Part shown: one piece after another, positions 1-10,134 of the stretch
How the letters are laid out: every line of letters begins with the position of its first letter
Position numbering within the stretch: the first letter of the stretch is position 1
DNA from: Myxococcales bacterium
Lineage (GTDB): Bacteria; Myxococcota_A; UBA9160; UBA4427
DNA length: 41,208 nt
Direction of reading: 5' to 3'
Assembly: GCA_012960035.1 (NCBI GenBank)
Contig: DUBZ01000019.1
Span: forward strand, 1-41,208
Translations under genes and position numbers: made by a program
Notes under the pieces: generated by a model
Databases searched by the model: none
What the model was told of the DNA's origin: nothing
Seen by the model: the letters and a program-made list of their open reading frames with translations, nothing else

Positions 1-1
1 C

Positions 2-370
2 GCGTCGCGGCACGAATTTATGATCGTGGAAGGCGCGGGTGGCTTGTTGGTTCCGACCGCAGATTCGGGTGACATGGGAAGCCTCGCCGAAGACTTGCAG
101 CTTCCCATCATCGTCGTCGCCCGCATGGCACTCGGCACCATCAACCACTCGCTGCTGACATTGAGAGAAATTGAACGCAGGGGCCTGGCTCTCGCAGGTG
201 TGATTCTGAGCGAGTCGAATGGCGAACTTTCAACATCAGACCGCGCAAACCTGGGTCACCTCCGCGCAGAGCTTGGCGCGTTACTGCTCGGCGAGATCAC
301 GGCGCGGTCTGTTGCCACGAACACAGCGCACGAATGTATCGACCTCGACCGCCTCTTGGCGCTCGTATGA
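2..370 (+). CDS. bioD: Dethiobiotin synthetase, C-terminal part (5' end outside window)
   Basis: BioD closes the ureido ring of dethiobiotin from 7,8-diaminopelargonic acid, CO2 and ATP, the penultimate step of biotin synthesis in the cytosol. The frame is open from base 2, so this is the last ~122 codons of a protein that usually has about 220-240 residues. Visible family signatures are VEGAGGLLVP (substrate-binding loop) followed by LPIIVVARMALGTINHSLLT and the GVILSE segment that precedes the nucleotide base-binding region. The P-loop half lies upstream, beyond the window. The gene is convergent with nagA, and the 81-bp gap between the stops holds only a weak GC-rich inverted repeat. Identification rests on motif pattern and is strong even though the gene is partial. 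Other bio genes may lie upstream but cannot be seen. Confidence 0.9.
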   Translation, partial: ASRHEFMIVEGAGGLLVPTADSGDMGSLAEDLQLPIIVVARMALGTINHSLLTLREIERRGLALAGVILSESNGELSTSDRANLGHLRAELGALLLGEITARSVATNTAHECIDLDRLLALV

Positions 371-451
371 ACTTCGGACCCAAGGCGGTGGGAACCGGCT
401 TCGCGTCCCCACCCGCACGCGGGGTGTGGCGACTCGCGATCGGGACGCGAT

Positions 452-1606
452 TCAGATTCGGCTGGAGGCCCGGTTGCCAGCCAACCACGTTTCGCGAACT
501 TGGCCTGCATCATCGAGGACCACAAAGTCCGCTCTTGCCCCGACCTGAAACGTCCCGCGTTCGTTTTCGATCCCAAGCAACTTGGCGGGCCGGAGCGATG
601 CCGACGCGATCGCTTCGAGTCTCGTCATCGCCCCGAAGTCCTGCGCGTTGCGAACCGCGCGGGCCAGGCTCAGCGAACTCCCCGCCAACTCGCCGTTTGC
701 GAGGCGGATCGCGGTCCCGTCGTTGTAGACCACGCCGGATCCGGGTTCACCGGCCTCGGGCGGGTCGACGCGATCGGTAATAAGTAGAAGCTTGTCCCGC
801 TTCGCACGACTTGCCGTTCGCACGACGGCCGGGTCTACGTGCACTCCGTCGCAGATCAAATCGCAGCTCACGCGGTCGTCTGCGAGCGCCCACCCCGCGA
901 CGCCCGGTTCGCGATGATGCATTGAACCCATCGCGTTAAAGAGATGGGTGACGTGCGTCATTCCCCTCTTGACGCATGCGTCAATTTCAGGCTGCCTCGC
1001 GTCACTATGACCCAATGACGCAACGATTCCCGCTTTCACAAGCCGGTCAATGAGTTTGGGAACACCCTCGCATTCTGGGGCCAGGGTGACGAGTTTCAGA
1101 GAATCTTTCGCGATTTCGAGGATCTCGTTGTCCTGAGTGTCGTGATATGGCCGTATGGCTTGGCTTGGTTGCGCGCCTGCCATCGCGGGGTTTATCCACG
1201 GGCCTTCGAGGTGAACGCCGAGTAGCTCCGCTCCCCGATGACGCGACTGTGTCATTTCGGTTTGACACTGCGTTACAAAGCTGTGGATTCTTGGCGCGCT
1301 GAAGGCCACCGTCGTGGCGAGATAGCTCGTGGTTCCCTCCCGCAAGAGGGCCTCCGACGTCCGGCCGAGGGCGGCGCCAAAGTCGTCTTCGCGGGCAAAG
1401 ATGAGTTCGCCGTGGAAGTGGACGTCAATGAAACCGGGAGCCAGCGCACAACCCGCCAGGTCGACGGGTTCGCTTCCGGCGGGGGCCACCGTGAGGTCGT
1501 CGAATACCTCGGCGATGCTGCCGTCGCGCACAAGAACGCAGGCCTTTCGTTCCGCGGCAGCTTCGGGGTCGAGGAGTGTGAGATTGTGGAAAAATTTGTC
1601 GGCCAC
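452..1606 (-). CDS. nagA: N-acetylglucosamine-6-phosphate deacetylase
   Basis: NagA removes acetate from GlcNAc-6-phosphate to give glucosamine-6-phosphate, used in amino-sugar catabolism and recycling of cell-wall sugars. The 384-residue length is normal for the family. This is an amidohydrolase-superfamily TIM barrel: His63 and His65 form the HxH of the first strand, Glu134 (HLEGPW), His200 (GHSDA) and His221 (THLFNAM) match the metal ligands of the family, REPGVAG lies next to the sugar-phosphate site, and Asp278 (ITDRVDP) is in the position of the catalytic aspartate. The start is GTG, and I see no good ribosome binding site before it, so the exact start is less certain. It is divergent from the next gene by 51 bp. 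No nagB, glmS or sugar transporter is beside it, so the pathway context is missing here. Confidence 0.93.
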   Translation of the reverse strand: MADKFFHNLTLLDPEAAAERKACVLVRDGSIAEVFDDLTVAPAGSEPVDLAGCALAPGFIDVHFHGELIFAREDDFGAALGRTSEALLREGTTSYLATTVAFSAPRIHSFVTQCQTEMTQSRHRGAELLGVHLEGPWINPAMAGAQPSQAIRPYHDTQDNEILEIAKDSLKLVTLAPECEGVPKLIDRLVKAGIVASLGHSDARQPEIDACVKRGMTHVTHLFNAMGSMHHREPGVAGWALADDRVSCDLICDGVHVDPAVVRTASRAKRDKLLLITDRVDPPEAGEPGSGVVYNDGTAIRLANGELAGSSLSLARAVRNAQDFGAMTRLEAIASASLRPAKLLGIENERGTFQVGARADFVVLDDAGQVRETWLAGNRASSRI

Positions 1607-1657
1607 GCTGGGAGACTAACAGGTCTCTCGCTCGACAGGAGGGACCCCGCAGCGGGC

Positions 1658-2299
1658 ATGAGCTCGGGGCTAAAGACACCCGGAACTCCATCCGATCTGT
1701 CTTGCATGCGACACGAAGCCACGGCGCTCACAGATGAACTCCGGATTCTTGAGACGAAGCTAAAAACGCTGCGGCGCGACTATGAACAGTACTTCCTGGG
1801 TTCCCGCCCCCGCGAGCCACAGACCCTCCGCGCGGAGCTGCAAAAAGCCATGTTTCGCTTGGGTAACGGTCTCATCAGGAACACCGGCGAGCGCTTCATG
1901 TACAACACCATCAATTCGCAGTTCCTCACCTATAAGCGCCACTGGGACGAGACCCTGCGGAAGATGGAAGCCGGGACCTACAAGCGACAGGTTTTCAAAG
2001 CGAATATCCGGGACCGCGCACGAGGTCATGTACCGGGCGAGACGAGCACGACGGACCCGAAGAGTGCACCCGACGACACCAGCCAGTCCGACATCTCCGA
2101 CATCTATGACAGCTACATGGAAGCCGCAAAATTGTGTGGGCAGAACGTTTCGGGGTTAACGCCTGAAAAACTTCACGGCGCAATCGAGAAGCAGGCGAGC
2201 GCGATCAAGAAGAAGCTCGGCGTAAACGACGTGAGCTTCCGGGTCGAAGTCGTCGAAGGCAAAGTGAAGCTAAAGGCGCGTGCCGTCAAAGCGTCCTGA
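1658..2299 (+). CDS. Conserved hypothetical protein, MXAN_5187 C-terminal-like
   Basis: A 213-residue soluble protein of unknown function. Residues ~20-60 are a charged, probably coiled-coil helix (DELRILETKLKTLRRDYEQYF). A conserved-looking block follows (NTGERFMYNTINSQFLTYKR, then ETLRKMEAGTYKR). After a Ser/Thr/Asp-rich linker, the C-terminal ~75 residues form a small helical part ending in a strand-like tail. The YEQYFLG, N-T-x-x-x-F and EAGTYKR pattern resembles the C-terminal domain family named after MXAN_5187 in myxobacteria and relatives; this is from memory, not from a search. The ATG at 1658 was chosen because AGGAGGG lies 14 nt upstream. The ATG at 1706 is an alternative. It has no signal peptide or membrane helix and ends 31 bp from the convergent atpC. 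Confidence 0.65.
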   Translation: MSSGLKTPGTPSDLSCMRHEATALTDELRILETKLKTLRRDYEQYFLGSRPREPQTLRAELQKAMFRLGNGLIRNTGERFMYNTINSQFLTYKRHWDETLRKMEAGTYKRQVFKANIRDRARGHVPGETSTTDPKSAPDDTSQSDISDIYDSYMEAAKLCGQNVSGLTPEKLHGAIEKQASAIKKKLGVNDVSFRVEVVEGKVKLKARAVKAS

Positions 2300-2330
2300 G
2301 AAGGGCGAGCGAACCACCCCCTCCAACGAA

Positions 2331-2738
2331 CTACTTCGCCGCAACCTCGAGGCGCACTTCGCACTGACGAATCGCTTCGCCAAGGCCGGCACGCTTCGCA
2401 GTGTTTTCTTCGGTGTCGGCGAGGCCATCGAGTTCGGCCTGGGCTTCACTCATCTCCGCTTCAACAGCCGTCTTGTCGACGGCTGCTGCGAGCACGCACG
2501 AGTCGGCGAGAACGACGACGCGTTCTGCCGCGACTTCCGCAAAGCCATTTGAAATTGCGGCCCACTCGCTGCCAGCTGCGGTCTTAATTTCGACCGCGCC
2601 GTGCTGCAAGGGTGCAAGGGTGCGTTCATGTTCGGCGAGCACACCGAAGTCGCCCTCGCTTCCGGGCAACACCACTTGCTCGACTTCGCCCGAATACGCC
2701 TGGCCTTCGGGGGTCACGATCACGAGATCGATCGCCAA
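2331..2738 (-). CDS. atpC: F1Fo ATP synthase subunit epsilon
   Basis: Epsilon is part of the central rotor stalk with gamma and can brake ATP hydrolysis. The 135-residue protein has the N-terminal beta-sandwich (VVLPGSEGDFGVLAEHERTLAPL, covering the conserved GxxGxxGVLxxH region) and a C-terminal helical hairpin (~88-135). It is the last gene of the atp operon. The start is TTG, only 2 nt after the atpD stop; an AAGGAA in the end of atpD is the likely ribosome binding site. Translation therefore probably depends on ribosomes finishing atpD. No clear intrinsic terminator is visible in the 31 bp before the convergent neighbour. Confidence 0.96.
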   Translation of the reverse strand: MAIDLVIVTPEGQAYSGEVEQVVLPGSEGDFGVLAEHERTLAPLQHGAVEIKTAAGSEWAAISNGFAEVAAERVVVLADSCVLAAAVDKTAVEAEMSEAQAELDGLADTEENTAKRAGLGEAIRQCEVRLEVAAK

Positions 2739-2740
2739 AC

Positions 2741-4171
<1,431 letters not shown>

Positions 4172-4257
4172 CTAACTCTTCAGAATCTCTTCAGTCTGTC
4201 TGCACTGACGCAGTCGAGGCGCGTTCTTCATGAACTGCGCGCTCTTCTATTTGTTCG

Positions 4258-5127
4258 TTATTCGAGCGCCTGGGCACCAGTGACGATTTCAACGAGCTCG
4301 CTCGTGATCGCCGCCTGCCGTGCGCGGTTGTACTGCAAGGTGAGTTTTTCGATCAACTCTTGGGTGTTCTGCGTTGCACTTTCCATCGCGGTCATTCGCG
4401 CAGCGTGCTCGCCCGCTTGGCTTTCGAGCAAGGCGCGAAAGACTTCGACTTCAACTGCCTTCGGGACCAGAACTGCGAGCAACTTTTCGGGACTCGGTTC
4501 GATCTCGTACGGGTTGGCGTCTGTGTCCTCGGCTGCTTCAGGTGCGGGGACCGGGAGCATCTGAACACTGCGCGGCGTCTGGGTCATCGTCGTGATGAAT
4601 TCGCTGTAGATCAAGATGACTTCGTCGACTTCGCCCGTCTCAAACCGGTGCGCCGCACCCTGTGCAACTTCGGCTGCCTGGGCGTACGTGATTGCATTTC
4701 CGGTCGGAGAGGCTTCGAGGATGTCGTTTGCGCGTCGACGCTTGTAGTAGTCGCCAACCTTCTTGCCGAGCAACGTGAATGAAACCTTTTCGAGGCTTGC
4801 TTCTCGTTCCTTCAGGATGTTCTCGGCAAACTTGATCACTGCGTTGTTGAACGCTCCGGCCAGGCCGCGGTCTGAAGTCACGATGATGAGTTCGAGCGAC
4901 TTCACTTCGGCACGGACTTCGAAGAGCGGATGCTCGACGTTGCCCCCCATACCCCCGGCGACTTCTTCGAGGGTTGAGCGCATGCGCTCGGCATAGGGGC
5001 GTGCGTTCTCGATGGCTTCCTGCGCGCGGCGCAACTTCGCCGCGGCAACCATCTTCATCGCGCTCGTGATCTTCTGCGTACTCTGTACGCTTGTGATCCG
5101 GCGTTTGATGTCTTTCAAGTTGGCCAA
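4258..5127 (-). CDS. atpG: F1Fo ATP synthase subunit gamma
   Basis: Gamma is the rotating central shaft of F1, one copy per complex. The 289-residue protein begins ANLKDIKRRITSVQSTQKIT followed by AMKMVAAAKLRRAQ, and ends with the conserved QYNRARQAAITSELVEIVTGA helix, both family hallmarks. The start codon is TTG and lies directly after the TAA stop of atpA in the same reading frame, with no spacer. The N-terminal motif begins exactly at this TTG, so the start is firm. A short insertion around 190-215 (PAPEAAEDTDANPYEIEPSP) is common among bacterial gammas. The 98 bp between its stop and atpD hold no gene. Confidence 0.97.
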   Translation of the reverse strand: MANLKDIKRRITSVQSTQKITSAMKMVAAAKLRRAQEAIENARPYAERMRSTLEEVAGGMGGNVEHPLFEVRAEVKSLELIIVTSDRGLAGAFNNAVIKFAENILKEREASLEKVSFTLLGKKVGDYYKRRRANDILEASPTGNAITYAQAAEVAQGAAHRFETGEVDEVILIYSEFITTMTQTPRSVQMLPVPAPEAAEDTDANPYEIEPSPEKLLAVLVPKAVEVEVFRALLESQAGEHAARMTAMESATQNTQELIEKLTLQYNRARQAAITSELVEIVTGAQALE

Positions 5128-6681
5128 TTAGGCGGCCTCACCACCGGCAGACGCCGACTTGGGTTGGAAGATTTCTGCGAACTTGTTGAGTGCTGCGACG
5201 AGCTTTGCTTCGGTCGCGCTTTCGAGTTTGCCGGTCTCACGGAGCGCGTCGAACACGTCCTGATGACTCGCGTGCATGTAGTCCTGCATCTCGGTTTCGT
5301 AGCGACCCACTTCTTCAAGTTCAAGATTGCGGACCCACGACTCACGACCCTTGATGGGGGTGGCGGAGTAGATCGAAACGACCTGCTCTTCCATCGACAT
5401 CGGTGAGTACTGACCCTGCTTCAACATCTCAACCTGGCGCTGGCCATTTGCGATCTGGTCCTGGGTGGCCTGGTCGAGGTCACTACCGAACTGCGCGAAG
5501 GCTTCCTTCTCACGGTACTGCGCGAGGCTCAGCTTCAACGTACCGGCGACCGACTTCATCGCCTTGACCTGCGCCGAACCCCCAACCCGCGACACCGAAA
5601 GACCCACGTTGATCGCGGGGCGAATGCCGGAGTTGAACAAGTCCGTTTCAAGGAAAATCTGACCGTCTGTAATCGAAATGACGTTGGTCGGGATGTACGC
5701 CGAAACGTCGCCCGCCTGGGTCTCGATGATGGGAAGTGCCGTGAGGCTACCGCCGCCGAGTTCGTCGCTCAGCTTGCATGCGCGTTCGAGCAAGCGCGAG
5801 TGAACGTAGAAGACGTCGCCCGGATAAGCTTCGCGTCCCGGCGGCCGTCGCAGAAGCAACGAAAGTTGGCGATACGCAACGGCCTGCTTCGAAAGATCAT
5901 CATAAACGATCAGCGCGTGGCGACCGGTGTCGCGGAAGAATTCGCCCATGGTGCAGCCCGTGTAGGGTGCGATGTACTGAAGCGGCGCCGGCTCTGCGGC
6001 GGTCGATGCGACGATGATCGTGTACTCGAGCGCGTCGTGCTGCGCGAGCTTCTCCATCACCTGAGCAACCGTGCTCTGCTTCTGCCCGATGGCGACGTAG
6101 ATGCACTGTACGTCCTTACCCTTCTGGTTGATGATCGCGTCGATCGCGACTGCAGTCTTACCCGTCTGGCGATCGCCAATGATCAGCTCTCGCTGACCAC
6201 GACCAATCGGCACCATGGCGTCGATGGCCTTGATGCCCGTCGCGAGCGATTCGTCCACCGACTTGCGGGTTACGATGCCCGGGGCCTTGAGTTCAACCTG
6301 TCGGGTTTCGGTGGTGTTGATGGGACCCTTGCCGTCGATCGGGTTGCCGAGAGCGTCGACCACGCGGCCAAGCATGGCTTCGCCGACCGGCACTTCGATG
6401 ATGCGGCCGGTGCGCTTGACGACGTCGCCTTCCTTGATCTTGCTCGCCTCGCCCATGACGGCGACACCAACGTTGTCTTCTTCAAGGTTGAGCACCATGC
6501 CGCGAAGGCCGTCGCCGAATTCGACGAGCTCGCCTGCGAGTGCGTTGTCGAGGCCGTACACACGGGCGATTCCATCACCAGCGGACAGCACTGTGCCGGT
6601 TTCTGCGACGTCGATCTCGCGATCGTACTCGCGGATCTCTCGCTTTAAGATGTCGGTGATCTCTCCGGGTTTGATGTTCAT
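5128..6681 (-). CDS. atpA: F1Fo ATP synthase subunit alpha
   Basis: Alpha alternates with beta in the F1 hexamer, three copies, and supplies the arginine finger to the catalytic sites. The 517-residue length is normal. The N-terminal domain contains the [10 protein letters not shown] region, the P-loop GDRQTGKT is at 169-176, and the [15 protein letters not shown] segment carries the conserved arginine. The ATG start is preceded by AAGGGA, which overlaps the end of atpH (7 nt gap). The stop TAA is followed at once by the TTG of atpG in the same frame, so any stop read-through would produce an alpha-gamma fusion. Confidence 0.98.
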   Translation of the reverse strand: MNIKPGEITDILKREIREYDREIDVAETGTVLSAGDGIARVYGLDNALAGELVEFGDGLRGMVLNLEEDNVGVAVMGEASKIKEGDVVKRTGRIIEVPVGEAMLGRVVDALGNPIDGKGPINTTETRQVELKAPGIVTRKSVDESLATGIKAIDAMVPIGRGQRELIIGDRQTGKTAVAIDAIINQKGKDVQCIYVAIGQKQSTVAQVMEKLAQHDALEYTIIVASTAAEPAPLQYIAPYTGCTMGEFFRDTGRHALIVYDDLSKQAVAYRQLSLLLRRPPGREAYPGDVFYVHSRLLERACKLSDELGGGSLTALPIIETQAGDVSAYIPTNVISITDGQIFLETDLFNSGIRPAINVGLSVSRVGGSAQVKAMKSVAGTLKLSLAQYREKEAFAQFGSDLDQATQDQIANGQRQVEMLKQGQYSPMSMEEQVVSIYSATPIKGRESWVRNLELEEVGRYETEMQDYMHASHQDVFDALRETGKLESATEAKLVAALNKFAEIFQPKSASAGGEAA

Positions 6682-6688
6682 CTATCTA

Positions 6689-7231
6689 TTATCCCTTCGT
6701 GAGATTGGCGCGCAGCTTACTCAGCTGCGTGCGAAGACTTCCGTCGAAGACCATGCCTCCGACCTTGGCGATCGCGCCGCCGATGAGCGTGGGGTCGATT
6801 TGAATGTCGAGCTGGACTTCCTGGCCCGTACGTTCGGAAAGTGCGCGACGCAGGCGATCTTTGCGGCGGTCGTCGAGCGGGCTTGCCGTCGTAACGACCG
6901 CCGTCATAAGACCTGCGTCTTCGTCGGCCAGGCGCTGGTACTCTTCGCGAATTCCGTAGAAATCCACCAGGCGTCGTTGGTCGATCAAATAGCTATAGAA
7001 ATTCGCGACGGAGGCGCTTACGCCCGAACCCTGCGACACCGACTTCATCACGGCCTTGCGTTCTTCGACCGGGTGCAACGGGGTAAGGAGAGCGTCGCGT
7101 AGGCTTTCGTTTTCATCGAGCATCGTTGCGAGAGTGTCGAGTTCGTCGAGGACTTCGCCGACGCGGTGGTCTTCACGCGCGATCTGAAACAATGCGCGTG
7201 CATAGCGCCGGGCTGCTGCGGTAGTGGGCAC
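6689..7231 (-). CDS. atpH: F1Fo ATP synthase subunit delta
   Basis: Delta clamps the peripheral stalk to the top of F1 (the OSCP counterpart), one copy per complex. The 180-residue protein has the N-terminal helical bundle (AAARRYARALFQIA) and the C-terminal conserved motif DPTLIGGAIAKVGGMVFDGSLRTQL. The start is GTG, 2 nt after the atpF stop, suggesting re-initiation. The order b'-b-delta-alpha-gamma-beta-epsilon is the usual F1 operon order. Confidence 0.96.
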   Translation of the reverse strand: MPTTAAARRYARALFQIAREDHRVGEVLDELDTLATMLDENESLRDALLTPLHPVEERKAVMKSVSQGSGVSASVANFYSYLIDQRRLVDFYGIREEYQRLADEDAGLMTAVVTTASPLDDRRKDRLRRALSERTGQEVQLDIQIDPTLIGGAIAKVGGMVFDGSLRTQLSKLRANLTKG

Positions 7232-7233
7232 GC

Positions 7234-7866
7234 CTAATTCCCCGTTCCTGAATCTTGGATCGTCGCCGGCTCAACCCGTGTGATGAATTCGTCGAGCAAG
7301 CGATCGCGATCGCGATCATCCACTTGTTCGGTGATCATGTTCGCGGCCAAATCGATTGCGAGGTTTGCCGCTTCTTCGCGCAGCTCCACCTGGGCGCGCC
7401 GTAGTTCCTGGTCGACCGCTGCAACGGCGTCCGCCCGTATGCGCTCCGCCGAGTCATGTGCCGCCGCGACGATTTGATCTCGTTCGTCATGGGCGCGCTG
7501 TCGCGTTTCGTCCCGAATCGTCTGCACTTCGGCTTCGAGCTCGGCGAGCTTCCCCTGCCACTCCGAAAACTGCTTCTTGCTTTCGGCGAGGAGTTTGTCG
7601 GCGCTCTTCATGTCGTTTTTGATCTGTTCGCGACGTTCTGCGAAGTACGCCGTAATGGGCTTGCGCGCGACGGCGAACAAAACGCCGAGTAGCAAGGCGA
7701 GGTTCACGGCCTGCCACATGAGCTCGGATGCGGAAGGACCACTGCCGCCGCCTGCGGCGAGAGCCGGGCTCGCGACTGCGAGGATGCCGGCGATCACAAC
7801 GACAACCGCGAGGATGTTCGTATATAGAAGGTTGCGAAATCGGGAATTGCGAATGCTCTTCATCAT
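7234..7866 (-). CDS. atpF: F1Fo ATP synthase subunit b
   Basis: Subunit b forms the peripheral stator stalk and holds F1 against rotor torque. The 210-residue protein has a hydrophobic N-terminal segment with a signal-like AxA ending (residues ~12-38, ASPALAA), a second membrane segment at ~50-68 (LMWQAVNLALLLGVLFAVA), then a long charged coiled coil (~75-200). The extra N-terminal hydrophobic segment suggests a cleaved signal peptide, also seen in b' and c here. ATG at 7866 overlaps the stop of b' by four bases (ATGA); a second in-frame ATG follows directly. Confidence 0.95.
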   Translation of the reverse strand: MMKSIRNSRFRNLLYTNILAVVVVIAGILAVASPALAAGGGSGPSASELMWQAVNLALLLGVLFAVARKPITAYFAERREQIKNDMKSADKLLAESKKQFSEWQGKLAELEAEVQTIRDETRQRAHDERDQIVAAAHDSAERIRADAVAAVDQELRRAQVELREEAANLAIDLAANMITEQVDDRDRDRLLDEFITRVEPATIQDSGTGN

Positions 7867-8429
7867 AGCGACCGTCCGAGGATGCTCTCTGCCGCCACCG
7901 ATGCCACTTCGCGAGAAGCCGCTTTGATGGTGTCGCGGGCTTCGGCGAGCGACTCGTTGATCTCTTGTCGCGCGCGCCCGATTTCGTCTTCGGCTTCGGC
8001 CTTCGCGTCGCCGGTGATGGACGTTTGTTCTGAGCGAGCCGATTCGATTTGTTCGCGGCGCGCGGTGGCCGCGTCGTCTCGCGCTTCTCGGATCTTGCCG
8101 CGGTACTCGTTCATCAAGTCGTCCGCCTGGGTGACCAAGCCCTGCGCGTCTTTGGTTGCACCCGCGATCTTGGCGTCGCGATCGTCGAGTACGCGAAACA
8201 AGGGACGAAAGATCATGCTGTTGAGCGGGAAGATGAGTACAACGAAACCGACGAGCAAGATAACCAGCGTTGGGATGTGGGGCGTCAAGACCAGTTCGCC
8301 GGCCGCGTGTGCGGGGCCCGCAATCATCCCAGTGGCGACAACTGCAAACAGCGCTGCGTTGCGCGCAAATGTTCGCCGCTCCGTCACGCGTGGTCGCTGC
8401 GCCGACATCGGCCTTCGAAGATGTATCAC
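7863..8429 (-). CDS. atpF': F1Fo ATP synthase subunit b' (second b-type subunit)
   Basis: This second b-type stator subunit is expected to form a b-b' heterodimer, as in cyanobacteria, alphaproteobacteria and many deltaproteobacteria. It has an N-terminal hydrophobic segment ending PAHAAG (possible signal peptide), a membrane helix (IPTLVILLVGFVVLIFPLNSMIF), the RPLFRVLDDRDAKI sequence typical of b' proteins, and then an Ala/Glu/Arg-rich coiled coil. I place the start at GTG 8429, preceded by GGGAGAGAG at good spacing; ATG 8408 is the alternative, and an ATG at 8453 has no clear ribosome binding site. It is the first gene of the F1-b operon. Its stop overlaps the atpF start. Confidence 0.92.
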   Translation of the reverse strand: MIHLRRPMSAQRPRVTERRTFARNAALFAVVATGMIAGPAHAAGELVLTPHIPTLVILLVGFVVLIFPLNSMIFRPLFRVLDDRDAKIAGATKDAQGLVTQADDLMNEYRGKIREARDDAATARREQIESARSEQTSITGDAKAEAEDEIGRARQEINESLAEARDTIKAASREVASVAAESILGRSL

Positions 8430-8782
8430 CTGGTTCTCTCTCCCGGATAGCATGAAGCGCTGAAAGCGGCTGCTTCTGTACCCGTGGTCATTTGGGGGTC
8501 CGCATGCTCGCTTAGCGGGGGTAAATGTCGATGCGACAGATTGTTGCACGCGGTTGGCATTCTCGTTCCGCCGGGCGACATACGAGCTGCCATTCGAGCT
8601 TGCGGATGGCGAAGTGTTTGGCTGCGCGCGTGGCTTCGATCACCCGAAAGTTCAGTCAAATTTTAGGGGTGCCTCCGCAGCCCATGACCCGCAGGCGGGA
8701 GTTTTAGCGCATCGATTTTTGCATAGTTGAGCCGAGTTTCAAGACGGGGCGGGGTAGGGGCCCCCGACGCCGCTTGAACTCC
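8430..8782. promoter_or_regulatory. Gene-free gap upstream of the atpF'-atpC operon
   Basis: These 353 bp separate the bactofilin stop from the first b-type subunit, so the promoter of the seven-gene atp operon should lie here, reading toward lower coordinates. On the minus strand a TTGACT hexamer at about 8657 could be a -35 element, but no good -10 follows at standard spacing, so I make no exact call. GC-rich runs at about 8747-8775, just after the bactofilin stop, may form a terminator but lack a clear U-tract. Short open frames here look non-coding. Confidence 0.45.
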
Positions 8783-9148
8783 TCAAACACCACGGGGTGG
8801 GATGGTGCGACAGCGCCCCGTGACCATGCAGCCCTCTTCCGCGATCAATTCTCGCGCGCAAAGTTCTCCCTGAACGCGCGCGGTTGCGAGAAGCGAAATA
8901 CACCGAGTGGCTTCCAGCTCGCCTTCGAACCGGCCGGCGATCACGATGTCCTGCGCCTCGATCCGGCCTGTGACCTCGGCGGCTTCGCCGATCTCGATCC
9001 GGCCCTCTGCGAACACGTTCCCGGTAAAGCGCCCTTCGATTCTCGCTGCCTTCGGGCAGGTGAGGAGCCCGTCGAACGCCGCCCCGGCTCGGACGACGAG
9101 GGTCGGAGCATCCCTCAGCGCAGTTTCGGCGGTACAGGCCTGACTCAA
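8783..9148 (-). CDS. Bactofilin family cytoskeletal protein
   Basis: Bactofilins polymerise without nucleotide into filaments that scaffold cell-shape, stalk or chromosome-segregation proteins. The 121-residue protein has the repetitive beta-helix pattern in which glycines recur every ~17-18 residues (IEGRFTGNVFAEGRIEIGEAAEVTGRIEAQDIVIAGRFEGELEA, shown by alternating small and hydrophobic positions). Both ends are short and probably disordered. The start is TTG overlapping the parB stop (TTGA), so it is translationally coupled to parAB. In Myxococcus, bactofilins BacNOP act with ParAB in positioning ParB-parS complexes; by analogy this gene may help origin segregation. That link is inference from position and family. 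Confidence 0.88.
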   Translation of the reverse strand: MSQACTAETALRDAPTLVVRAGAAFDGLLTCPKAARIEGRFTGNVFAEGRIEIGEAAEVTGRIEAQDIVIAGRFEGELEATRCISLLATARVQGELCARELIAEEGCMVTGRCRTIPPRGV

Positions 9149-10134
9149 GGGGCCGCTTCCATCAGCATCGTCACGATCCGGTTGAAATCTTCTTTTTCGA
9201 AGTAGTCGATCTCGATCTTGCCCCGATCGGCCCCACCCACGATGCGTACCCGGGTCTGGAGCAGGCGCTGCAGGGTGTCGAGAAGGGGCGCCATGTCGGG
9301 GTCGATCACCGACGTGGTTTTGCGCGGCTTGCGGGTTTGCCCGCCGGCGACCGGGCCCGCGATGCCGCGACCGACAAGCTCAGCCTCGCGAACCGAAAGC
9401 CCCTCTTCCACGATGCGATTGCGCAGGTGCAAGCGCCGCTCGGGGTTGGTCACCTGAAGCAGCGCTTTCGCGTGCCCCATGGTGAGGCGATCTTCTTCGA
9501 TGTCTTCCTGTATATCGCGCGAAAGGTCAAGCAGGCGCAGATGGTTCGCGACGCTCGAGCGGTCCTTGCTCACCTTGCGGCCGACTTCGTCCTGGGTGGC
9601 GCCAGTCGCGGCCAGTGCGCGGTACGCGTGCGCGAGTTCGATCGGGTTGAGATCTTGGCGCTGAACGTTTTCGATGATGGCGATTTCGAGTCGGTCTTGG
9701 GTTTCGATATCGGCGACGACCGCGGGGATCGTTTTAAGACCCGCGACCTGGGTCGCGCGCCATCTTCGCTCGCCAATGATCAACTCAAAGCGAGCGCCTG
9801 CGCGACGCACGACGACCGGCTGAAGCACGCCGTGAAGCTTGATTGATTCTGAAAGTTCTTTCAGATGAGCTTCGTTGAAGATGCGACGCGGCTGTTCAGG
9901 GTTCGCGTCAATGGTGTCGACTCGTAAAAGTGTCGGGCCGCTAGAGCCCTCACGGGCAGCGGATTCGGCGTTTCGCGCTGTGGGCGGTGTTTGCGGCGCG
10001 ATCGGTTGTGCGCTCGGGTTTGCAGCCGCTGCCGGAGGGGCGGGCGGCGTTGCCGCGGCCACGGGTTCTTTGACGCCCGCACCGGGTATCAGTGCACCAA
10101 GACCGCGGCCCAAAGCGTTACGTCGATTACTCAT
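9145..10134 (-). CDS. parB: Chromosome partitioning protein ParB, parS-binding CTPase
   Basis: ParB loads on parS sites near the origin, uses CTP to clamp and slide on DNA, and works with ParA in segregation. The start ATG 10134 (329 residues) was chosen because the protein then begins SNRRNALGRGLGALIPG, the conserved ParA-stimulating N-terminus; this overlaps the parA stop by 8 nt. A Pro/Ala-rich linker (~22-60) follows, then the N-terminal CTPase domain with GERRWRA at 121-127 and ENVQRQDLNP, a helix-turn-helix (ATQDEVGRKVSKDRSSVANHL region), and a C-terminal dimerisation part (IDYFEKEDFNRIVTML). Nearby parS-like sites at 11879-11919 are probable targets. Confidence 0.97.
   Translation of the reverse strand: MSNRRNALGRGLGALIPGAGVKEPVAAATPPAPPAAAANPSAQPIAPQTPPTARNAESAAREGSSGPTLLRVDTIDANPEQPRRIFNEAHLKELSESIKLHGVLQPVVVRRAGARFELIIGERRWRATQVAGLKTIPAVVADIETQDRLEIAIIENVQRQDLNPIELAHAYRALAATGATQDEVGRKVSKDRSSVANHLRLLDLSRDIQEDIEEDRLTMGHAKALLQVTNPERRLHLRNRIVEEGLSVREAELVGRGIAGPVAGGQTRKPRKTTSVIDPDMAPLLDTLQRLLQTRVRIVGGADRGKIEIDYFEKEDFNRIVTMLMEAAP

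Noticed and set aside
1238..1657. N-terminal extension of the MXAN_5187-like gene over nagA
   Set aside because: The extension is antisense to nagA and has no family pattern; starts at 1658 or 1706 remove it.
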